A DNA stretch of 15,213 bases from Kiritimatiellia bacterium (GTDB lineage Bacteria > Verrucomicrobiota > Kiritimatiellia > SLAD01). Positions 1-5,964 of the stretch are shown here, in pieces. Position numbers and translations under genes: made by a program. Within the stretch, counting starts at the first letter, position 1; every line of letters starts with the position of its first letter. The notes beneath the pieces were generated by a model, which made no database searches, was not told the DNA's origin, and worked only from the letters and a program-made list of their open reading frames with translations. Location of the stretch: contig SLLF01000367.1 in NCBI GenBank assembly GCA_007134175.1, positions 1-15,213 on the forward strand, written 5' to 3'.

Positions 1-2603
1 TTGGCCAACAGCGAGAGCAAGCTCATCTCCTCATCAACCCAATGGCGCCGGGCACGGACGGCATCGAAACCGATGAACCCGATGCAGCCTTCTTCGGTCA
101 TCAGCGGGATGGTCATTAAGGATCGTATCCCTTGCTCCAGAAACGCCGCCTTGCTGGGATGGTCGTCGGCCATGGCCGCCACGTCGGGGACGTGATACGG
201 TTCCCCGCGCCGGTGACAGGCGGTACCCTCTGCATAGGTGGACATCGGCACCTGTTGCAGGGTGTGGAGCAAGGATGGAATCCCTTCCGCACACCACTCG
301 TGGGTATTGGTCAGGGTCTTGTTTTCCCAGTCATATTCAAATAAGTAGGCCCGGTCCGCCCGATTGAAAAGAGCCACCTCTTCCAAGGCGGTCCGGGTGG
401 CGACATCACTCTGGTCGGTGGGCAAGTTAATGAACCGGGTGGCCAATTGCATCAGCAACTCGAGCAAGTTTCGCCAGCGGGCCAACTGCTCCTCGTACCG
501 CTTGCGGAGCGTGATATCCGTCACCAGCACCGCGAAATGCCCGGGAGCGGGACGGTAGGCCGTGACTTCAAAGTGCCGGTCAAGCTCAACGCCGTAGTGC
601 TCGAACCGGTCCGAGCGACCGCTTTGAACCACCTTGGCGTAACGCTGCAACCAGAAGGGTTCCGAGTCAGGCATCACGTCGTGCAAGGTGCGCCCGATGA
701 GCTCGCGGGCCTTCAACCCGGTCTGTTTTTCGAAGGCGGGATTAACCTCGATAAACCGATAGTCAACCGCGTTGCCGGCTGCGTCGTATATCATTTTATG
801 CAGGGCGAAACCGGACGACATCGCTTCGAACAAACGCCGGTACTTGGCTTCGCTGCGGGCCAATTCCGCATTCCGTGCCCGGCGGCGGAGTTGTCCCGCC
901 AGCACCGTCAACAGCGCGGTCAAGACCCAGCCGGCGCCAGCGATCAAATAGCCGATGCGCACGGGATACAGCACGGCAAAAGCCGGGGTCGGGCAAGCCG
1001 AAAGAGCGAGCGGGCGACCGAAAGCGGAGAACAACTGCAAATAGCGGGCCGGACCATCGTGTGGACATTCCCGACTGGGGCGGTCTACAGCGGGTGCCGC
1101 TCGCACAGGCTGCGGGTAACGCGCATACGGCCAATCGCGGCCTAGCGTCGCATCGGCCAAACGAACATCGATCAGCGGGACATGCGTCGCCAGTTCGCGG
1201 ACCGCCTGCTGCAGCAGGATTTGCAGATCGACCAGGCCGACTATCCAGCCATCCTGCCGCGGGCCACGGTCCGCAAATACGTCAGGCAGCGTTAGTGCCC
1301 GGCAGACCAGCAACCGGGGACGTTCATCACCCGTGATGCCCGTTGGCAACGGTGCCGCATGCGTATGACCGGGCAACGGTGCCGTCCGGTTCAATAGGGC
1401 CAGCAAATCGGGTTCATGACCATGATCAAACCCGAGCAAATCCGGCGCATCCTCCCGCCGGTGCCAGTAGACAGCGGGGTGAATCGGATCTTCCACCGAC
1501 GTACGCCCTTCGGTACCATCCACTGCCCGCCCCCAGGCGATCAGCGGTTCAGCCTGTGCAGCGCCCCTATCGGCCGCCGGATCACGGATGGGACCGTCCG
1601 GGCCGGGGATCCAGCCCAGCCCTACCAACGGCGAGGCTTCAATAAAGGCCTCGGCAATATGGTGAAATTCCTCGGCATCCACCCATTCGCTGGCTTCAAA
1701 GAATTTCTGGGCCGAGCGCAATTTGCTATTTATCCGTGCCAGGAGCTGGCGCGCAGCTTCGGCATGGGTATCGGCCAACGCCTCGAAAGCCGTCGTGCGC
1801 TCGCGCTGTTCGTAGACCAGCACCCACGCCCCGAGCGCCATGGAAAACGCCAGACCGAACACGGCAACAAAGATCGTTTCCGCGTGGCGCAATCGCCGTT
1901 CCATAGACCCGACGGCCCGGGACTTCATCATCAGCGCCACCCCGCCCAGCAACAGGACGAGCAGTAGTGCGCCGCCCACCCAGTAGATGGGGATCCGCAC
2001 CGGAAGCACCTCCGCCGCCCAGTCCACGTCCAGCATCTCCAGTCCCACGACCATTAGAATGTCACCGGTTACCCTATCGCGGACCGGGGCTAACGCCGTA
2101 ATGAAGGTGCCGTACTCATCGGTGTGGGGACCGAATACGACCGGTCGGGCATCATCAAAAATGGCTAGGGCTTCCGGCGGGGGCAGGCCATAAATGGCGC
2201 CCCGGGCCGAGGCCAAGGGATTTGCGGGGGGATAGTTCTCCGGTCCAAAGACCAAGGACTGGCCGCGCCGCTGGATACTGTAGATACCAACCCCGGGCAG
2301 CAATTGACCAAAAGCCTGCATTTTGGCCCCGATGTCCATATAGGCCGGCTCGTCGCGGTCGGCAGCGGTAAAGGTCAGTGCCAGAGCCGTTTCCGGATGA
2401 ATATCGGCCGCCAATCGGACCGCGTTACGCAGTAATGACCGGCGCAGTTGTTGGTCAACTGCACGTACCTGCTGTTCCGCGCTCCACCAAGTCGCCAAGG
2501 CAATCAAAGCCGCGACCAACGCAAAGATAAGCGGCAACAAGAGGGACAACAGCGGCTTACCCGTCGTTGTCCCACCCGTATGTTTGGATTCTGCTCTTGC
2601 CAT
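1..2603 (-). CDS. Membrane sensor with two periplasmic domains (CHASE), PAS and GAF; C-terminus cut by window edge
   Basis: An open frame runs from ATG 2603 to base 1 without a stop, giving 867 residues and a missing C-terminus. Hydrophobic helices lie near residues 17-40, 204-227, 244-264 and 550-570, and basic residues sit on the cytoplasmic side. Residues 41-203 form a first periplasmic domain, unassigned, with an ENYPPANPLAS stretch and TDEYGTF. Residues about 266-540 look like a CHASE ligand-binding domain (LGWIP, HPAVYW, LLGFD motifs). A PAS domain follows at about 588-700 (YRRLFEAM to VTDITLRKRYEEQ), then a GAF domain from about 715 to the edge (IRSLMTIPL, GFIGFDAV). The family normally ends in a histidine kinase, diguanylate cyclase or more PAS modules; which applies cannot be seen. 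The SD GGGGAG overlaps the upp stop codon, so the gene is probably co-transcribed with and translationally coupled to upp. Fold calls are by eye: PAS and GAF fairly sure, CHASE likely. Confidence 0.88.
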   Translation of the reverse strand, partial: MARAESKHTGGTTTGKPLLSLLLPLIFALVAALIALATWWSAEQQVRAVDQQLRRSLLRNAVRLAADIHPETALALTFTAADRDEPAYMDIGAKMQAFGQLLPGVGIYSIQRRGQSLVFGPENYPPANPLASARGAIYGLPPPEALAIFDDARPVVFGPHTDEYGTFITALAPVRDRVTGDILMVVGLEMLDVDWAAEVLPVRIPIYWVGGALLLVLLLGGVALMMKSRAVGSMERRLRHAETIFVAVFGLAFSMALGAWVLVYEQRERTTAFEALADTHAEAARQLLARINSKLRSAQKFFEASEWVDAEEFHHIAEAFIEASPLVGLGWIPGPDGPIRDPAADRGAAQAEPLIAWGRAVDGTEGRTSVEDPIHPAVYWHRREDAPDLLGFDHGHEPDLLALLNRTAPLPGHTHAAPLPTGITGDERPRLLVCRALTLPDVFADRGPRQDGWIVGLVDLQILLQQAVRELATHVPLIDVRLADATLGRDWPYARYPQPVRAAPAVDRPSRECPHDGPARYLQLFSAFGRPLALSACPTPAFAVLYPVRIGYLIAGAGWVLTALLTVLAGQLRRRARNAELARSEAKYRRLFEAMSSGFALHKMIYDAAGNAVDYRFIEVNPAFEKQTGLKARELIGRTLHDVMPDSEPFWLQRYAKVVQSGRSDRFEHYGVELDRHFEVTAYRPAPGHFAVLVTDITLRKRYEEQLARWRNLLELLMQLATRFINLPTDQSDVATRTALEEVALFNRADRAYLFEYDWENKTLTNTHEWCAEGIPSLLHTLQQVPMSTYAEGTACHRRGEPYHVPDVAAMADDHPSKAAFLEQGIRSLMTIPLMTEEGCIGFIGFDAVRARRHWVDEEMSLLSLLA

Positions 2604-2613
2604 GCTCGCTCCC

Positions 2614-3261
2614 CTACGGAGAACCGCCCAGATCCGGTTGCGCATTGAAGATACGATCCCCCGCATCGCCCAACCCCGGCAATATAAAGGCTTGGTCGTT
2701 CAACCCCTCGTCAACCGCGCAGACATAAATTCTGGTTTCAGGAAAACGCGCATGCACCCGGCGAATGCCTTCCGGTGCCGCGATCATCGACAACAGGTTC
2801 ACGCGCGCCGCGCCCCACTCGTAAACCGCCTCCAGCGCCGCCACAGCCGAGCCACCAGTCGCCAGCATCGGATCCAGCACCATCGCCACATCGACCGGCT
2901 CGGACAATGGTAATTTCTTGTAGTACTCCACCGGCTGATGCGTCTCTTCATCGCGATAAAAACCCAAGTGCCAAACCTGTGCCTCGGGGATCAATTGGAG
3001 CACCGGGTCAACCATACCCAGTCCGGCCCGCAAAATCGGTACCAGCGCCACCCGCTGGGTGAGCTGTTGCCCCTGGGCCAAGGCCAGTGGCGTAGCGACC
3101 TCTACCGGCGCCAGTTCCAGGTCCTGACACGCTTCATAGGTCAGCAGCATTGAAAGGCGTTGTACGTTGACGCGGAACGATTCGGGCGTCGCTCGGGCGT
3201 CCCGCAACCGCACCAGATGGTGCTGCACCAGCGGATGCCCAAGTTCTATGACATTTTGCAT
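2614..3261 (-). CDS. upp: Uracil phosphoribosyltransferase
   Basis: Salvage enzyme that makes UMP and pyrophosphate from uracil and PRPP in the cytoplasm. The 215-residue product matches the usual length of about 208. The N-terminus MQNVIELGHPLVQHHLVRLR is the family start. The substrate-region motif PILRAGLGM is at 75-83, the PRPP loop DPMLATGGSA at 130-139, and the C-terminal uracil-binding stretch PGLGDAGDRIF at 195-205, so the active site looks intact. The frame stays open to an upstream ATG at 3381, but that would add 40 unconserved residues and run into the divergent nuclease gene, so I chose ATG 3261. Its SD is weak (an AGG about 13 nt upstream). The gene ends 10 nt before the membrane sensor, which suggests a two-gene transcript, although the link between a pyrimidine salvage enzyme and a sensor is unclear. 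Confidence 0.97.
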   Translation of the reverse strand: MQNVIELGHPLVQHHLVRLRDARATPESFRVNVQRLSMLLTYEACQDLELAPVEVATPLALAQGQQLTQRVALVPILRAGLGMVDPVLQLIPEAQVWHLGFYRDEETHQPVEYYKKLPLSEPVDVAMVLDPMLATGGSAVAALEAVYEWGAARVNLLSMIAAPEGIRRVHARFPETRIYVCAVDEGLNDQAFILPGLGDAGDRIFNAQPDLGGSP

Positions 3262-3266
3262 GGTGT

Positions 3267-3297
3267 GAGCATGCCTGTATGGAGTGCCGCCTGTCAA
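3267..3297 (-). promoter_or_regulatory. Possible promoter of upp
   Basis: A perfect TTGACA lies on the minus strand (3297 down to 3292) upstream of upp. An 18-nt spacer leads to a poor -10 candidate, CATGCT (3273-3268). If used, transcription would begin almost at the ATG, giving a very short or absent leader, consistent with the weak SD. Only the -35 is convincing. Confidence 0.3.
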
Positions 3298-3326
3298 TAA
3301 TCGGTTGCGGCCTTTGGGTTTTCCGC

Positions 3327-3354
3327 TTGTCGCCTCCACCACCATGACGATAAT
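3327..3354 (+). promoter_or_regulatory. Possible promoter of the PD-(D/E)XK nuclease gene
   Basis: TTGTCG (3327-3332) and GATAAT (3349-3354) are separated by 16 nt. The predicted start of transcription, 6-7 nt past the -10, falls on or beside the ATG at 3361. No SD precedes that ATG, so the mRNA may be leaderless. This is an eye match to the sigma-70 consensus. Confidence 0.35.
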
Positions 3355-3360
3355 GCGCTT

Positions 3361-4299
3361 ATGGCTGAACTCGTGAATCACTTCTCATGGTCCTTCAGCG
3401 CCGCCATGGATTTTGAAATCTGCCGGCGCAAGCGTTACTGGAGCAAGTACGCCGCGTGGGGTGGCTGGAAATCGGGGGCCCCACCACCGACCCGTCAAGC
3501 CTATCTCCTGAACAAGCTGGATTCACGCCACACCCTGATGGGGCGGGCCACGGAAAATGGTGTCCGCTGGGCACTGGACGAGCAGCAGGCCGGCCGCGCA
3601 CCGACGGCGGAAGCCGCCTACGAAGCGGCCGCGCGACCGCTGTTGAACCGGGCTTGGCAGGATTCCAAGAGCGGGGCCTGGCAACAGAACCCTAAAAACC
3701 GGATCGGCCTGCACGAGCATTACTATCCACAGCTCCATCCCAACCTGCCTGGCGACTGGCCCGCTAAACTACGGGCCTACGTCATGCGCTGCGTGGACAA
3801 CTTTATTCAAACCGTGCTGCCCCGCCTGCGCACCGTCACCCCTGATCAGGAAGTGGTCCTGGCCGCACCGGAATCCTTCAGCTGGGAAGGGCTGACGATT
3901 TATGCCGTACCGGATTACGTCTACCAGCAAGACGGGATCTGGCATATCCACGACTGGAAGGCCGGGAAACCAAGCGCCCACCATCTCAAGCAACTGGCGG
4001 TCTACGCCCTATGGGCCCACACCAAGCACCAGGTATCGCCTGAAGCCATCCGCCTGTACGTGGAATACCTGCACGAGGGGCGCGTCGCGGTGGAAACGGG
4101 ATCCGCCGCGCTGCTGGACCAGGCCCGGTCCTTCATCCAGGCGTCCGCCATGGATATGGCGGACTACCTGAAAGAGGGCGATCCCCAACGCAACCAGCCC
4201 CGCCCCCGCGAAGAATGGGACATGACGCCCGAGCGCACGGTCTGCCGACGCTGCAACTTCTACGAGCTGTGCGCGCCCGAGTTTACAGATTCGGATTGA
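3361..4299 (+). CDS. PD-(D/E)XK superfamily nuclease with Cas4/AddB-like Fe-S cysteines
   Basis: A 312-residue stand-alone RecB-family nuclease, likely acting on DNA in the cytoplasm. The catalytic core is visible: D185 in the VPDYVY strand, then D198 and K200 in IHDWKAGK (motif III, D-x-K), then Q211 and Y215 in QLAVY (the RecB Q motif). Cys21 near the N-terminus (FEICRRKRYW) and a C-terminal C-x2-C-x5-C (C295, C298, C304) match the four-cysteine cluster that holds 4Fe-4S in Cas4 and AddB. There is no helicase domain and no cas gene nearby. The start ATG 3361 lacks an SD but gives the NHFSWSFSAAMDFE opening seen in this family. The 3' end overlaps mdh by 17 bp, tail to tail. The fold and intact active site are well supported; the substrate is unknown. 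Repair or processing of DNA ends is a family-based guess. Confidence 0.9.
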   Translation: MAELVNHFSWSFSAAMDFEICRRKRYWSKYAAWGGWKSGAPPPTRQAYLLNKLDSRHTLMGRATENGVRWALDEQQAGRAPTAEAAYEAAARPLLNRAWQDSKSGAWQQNPKNRIGLHEHYYPQLHPNLPGDWPAKLRAYVMRCVDNFIQTVLPRLRTVTPDQEVVLAAPESFSWEGLTIYAVPDYVYQQDGIWHIHDWKAGKPSAHHLKQLAVYALWAHTKHQVSPEAIRLYVEYLHEGRVAVETGSAALLDQARSFIQASAMDMADYLKEGDPQRNQPRPREEWDMTPERTVCRRCNFYELCAPEFTDSD

Positions 4300-5287
4300 C
4301 GGTGTGCCACTGATCCAACGGCGGCAGGACCCCCATCGCAATCACCTCATCCCGCAGCTTGCACAGATGCTGACAGGATTCCTTCAAGGCCGCCAGATCG
4401 CCTTCCGAACCGCGCGGCATGGCCGCCTTCAGGCCGTTGGTATCCAGGGTCGTCTCCATCGCCATCATGATCTTCTCGAATCCGTTGGCCGGATCGTTGA
4501 CGTATACGCCGGAGGGCCATGGATAGCCCTGCCCGTCCATGACCGCCTTCACCATCAACAACGATTGATGGGACGGGCTCTGGAACGAGCTGCGCCCGCG
4601 CAACTGGATAATCTTCTTGCCGCCCTGGCACACATGCTCGCGAATCGCATCCCATTGTTCTTGAGTCAGCCGGTCCGTCCCGATCAGCTCCGTTAACGGC
4701 GTGCCGGCCACCTTTGTTTCACCCGCGAACACCGCCATCATTTCGCCGTGCCCGCCGTAGGTGCGGCAGCCGGTGACTTCATCCTGCGCCACTCCAAAAT
4801 GCTGGGCCAGGGCGGTTTGCAGCCGAGTACTGTCGAGCGCCGCCAAGGTCCCGATGGCCGACGGGGCCAATCCGGAATGCACCAGCACGGTCAACCCCGT
4901 GATGTCGGCCGGATTGAATATAATTACACCGAACTTCAGATCCGGCGCGTGCTGCTTGATATCGCGGCCCAGTTGCGCGGCGATTTCGGCGTTACCCTTC
5001 AATAGATCCTCGCGGGTCATTCCTTCTTTGCGCGGGGCACCGCCGGAAGAAATCAGATACTTGGCCCCTTTCAACGCTTCGGCTATATCCGTGGTCCAGG
5101 TCACCCGCGCACCGGGAAACGCACAGTGATACATCTCTTCAGCCGCCCCTTGCAGCCCTTTTTCAAACGGATCATACATGCAGACATTCGGCGTGAGCTG
5201 CAGCGTCAACGCCGCCTGGGTCAGATTGGAGCCGATGGCGCCGGCCGCACCTAAAATGACGAGTTTATCTTCTGTGATATAGGACAT
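4283..5287 (-). CDS. mdh: Malate dehydrogenase (LDH/MDH family)
   Basis: Cytoplasmic NAD-dependent enzyme that interconverts malate and oxaloacetate. The 334-residue product begins with the Rossmann motif GAAGAIGS. It has the mobile substrate loop with arginines (GGAPRKEGMTREDLL, about 82-96), NPADITGL, the DSTRL helix and the catalytic His motif YGGHGEMM. Arg in the APRKEGMTR loop favours malate over lactate. The sequence resembles the roughly 333-residue Bacteroides-type MDH rather than the 312-residue enterobacterial form; that comparison is from memory. The start ATG 5287 is preceded by an AAAGGA SD about 7 nt upstream. No operon partner is evident: the nuclease gene converges from the left, and a 677-nt spacer separates it from the next gene upstream. 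It could still turn out to be a relative with another 2-hydroxyacid substrate. Confidence 0.93.
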   Translation of the reverse strand: MSYITEDKLVILGAAGAIGSNLTQAALTLQLTPNVCMYDPFEKGLQGAAEEMYHCAFPGARVTWTTDIAEALKGAKYLISSGGAPRKEGMTREDLLKGNAEIAAQLGRDIKQHAPDLKFGVIIFNPADITGLTVLVHSGLAPSAIGTLAALDSTRLQTALAQHFGVAQDEVTGCRTYGGHGEMMAVFAGETKVAGTPLTELIGTDRLTQEQWDAIREHVCQGGKKIIQLRGRSSFQSPSHQSLLMVKAVMDGQGYPWPSGVYVNDPANGFEKIMMAMETTLDTNGLKAAMPRGSEGDLAALKESCQHLCKLRDEVIAMGVLPPLDQWHTVNPNL

Positions 5288-5525
5288 TGTTTTTCCTTTA
5301 TGGTTGGGTTTGTCTCAATACGATTGGTAACGCGCAAACAGCGCACGCCCGCAAGGGCTATGTCCGCAATCTAACCAGTAACCCCGGCAAGGTCAAGCAT
5401 AGCTGTGTGCCGCAGCGGAGCCGATTGCGCTGTTTTAAAGGTGCGTGAATAGAGGCTGAAAAGGAGGCTTGAATTCAGCAAGCCGATAGATGCGGGTGAT
5501 CGTGCGCCGTCCGGGGCATAGGACC

Positions 5526-5778
5526 CAGCCGGTAGCCAGATTGATGAAGCGGGTCGATGAAGTGTACCCGAGTAAGCGTGGGGACGAAGTGTACGATTAC
5601 GTGTCGACTCGGGTCGGTTCAGGCACTTACTCGCCAACCTTAACCGCCACCCTTCAGCGGTTACGCTTACTCGAATTTCTTCATCGAAAAAGTGCGAAAG
5701 TTCACCCATTGTGTGTAGCGGAAAGGGCTCGATTGGAGCGAGAAACGAGCCATACTCCTGGCCACAGCCTGTAGCCAG
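5526..5778 (+). repeat. Pair of 14-nt direct repeats flanking the inverted-repeat region
   Basis: CAGCCGGTAGCCAG (5526-5539) recurs as CAGCCTGTAGCCAG (5765-5778), matching at 13 of 14 positions, with 225 nt between. The copies bracket the large inverted repeat. They could be footprints of an inserted element, or chance plus local duplication. Confidence 0.4.
5554..5687 (+). repeat. Compound inverted repeat with nested hairpin
   Basis: The left arm has TCGATGAAG (5554-5562) then CGAGTAAGCGT (5569-5579). The right arm has ACGCTTACTCG (5663-5673) then CTTCATCGA (5679-5687). Both blocks pair perfectly (11 and 9 bp), separated by a 6/5-nt internal loop. Inside lies a second hairpin, TAACCGC (5641-5647) with GCGGTTA (5657-5663). 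An extra CTTACTCG at 5626-5633 could compete for the left arm. A near-exact direct repeat, GATGAAGTGTAC (5556-5567) and GACGAAGTGTAC (5583-5594), also lies within. All pairings are read from the sequence; function is unknown. Confidence 0.7.
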
Positions 5779-5882
5779 TCTAAACTCCCGCTCCGTCCGC
5801 ACAAGGCGGACGGGGGCGCACAGATGCAGCCACTCAGCCTGATCCCCGGCGAGATGCGGTCTGGCGCGATTCTGCGATGTCT

Positions 5883-5910
5883 CCCTTCGACTCCGCTCAG
5901 GGCAGGCTCG
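5883..5910 (+). repeat. PERSRR-type interspersed palindromic repeat
   Basis: CCCTTCGACTCCGCTCAGGG followed by CAGGCTCG is a short element I recognise from many environmental bacterial genomes. Its translations appear as PFDSAQGR, ALSGVEG or PERSRR in spurious protein predictions; here the minus frame reads CPERSRR and the plus frame PFDSAQGR. CCCT and AGGG at the ends of the core can pair. It marks this stretch as non-coding repeat rather than gene. The identification is from memory of the motif. Confidence 0.6.
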
Positions 5911-5964
5911 CTCGACATGGCCAAGTCCCACCAGGTTCCATAACAGCCTCCACACACGTTCCTT

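Larger units (their letters stand above)
5288..5964. other. Long spacer without a convincing gene; hairpin- and repeat-rich
   Basis: This 677-nt gap between mdh and the GH109-like gene is the only large gap in an otherwise tightly packed window. A 194-codon frame on minus (5371-5955) and a 94-codon frame on plus (5490-5774) cross it. Neither resembles a known family and neither has an SD; the minus frame simply translates the PERSRR repeat. Hairpins include 5466-5484 (GGCTTG/CAAGCC), 5726-5751 (GGCTCG/CGAGCC), 5793-5813 (CCGTCCGC/GCGGACGG) and 5347-5358 (GCCC-GCAA-GGGC), plus the compound inverted repeat listed separately. None is followed by a U-run that would make it a normal intrinsic terminator. 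The mdh leader lies at its left end. It may be a structured RNA, a small mobile-element remnant or decayed sequence. Confidence 0.6.

Noticed and set aside
447..1145. 232-codon open frame on plus
   Set aside because: It lies antisense to the well-supported sensor gene, is Arg/Gln-rich as GC-rich shadow frames are, and shows no known motif.
3262..3381. N-terminal extension of upp to ATG 3381
   Set aside because: It would overlap the divergent nuclease start and add 40 residues unlike the family; the standard N-terminus begins at 3261.
5490..5774. 94-codon plus frame as a small gene
   Set aside because: It runs through the inverted repeat and direct repeats, has no SD and no recognisable domain; chance frame is more likely.
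5793..5813. CCGTCCGC/GCGGACGG hairpin as an intrinsic terminator
   Set aside because: No T-run follows on either strand, and no gene ends beside it.
5371..5955. 194-codon minus frame as a real gene
   Set aside because: No SD, no family resemblance, and it translates a known type of interspersed repeat (CPERSRR) and several hairpins.
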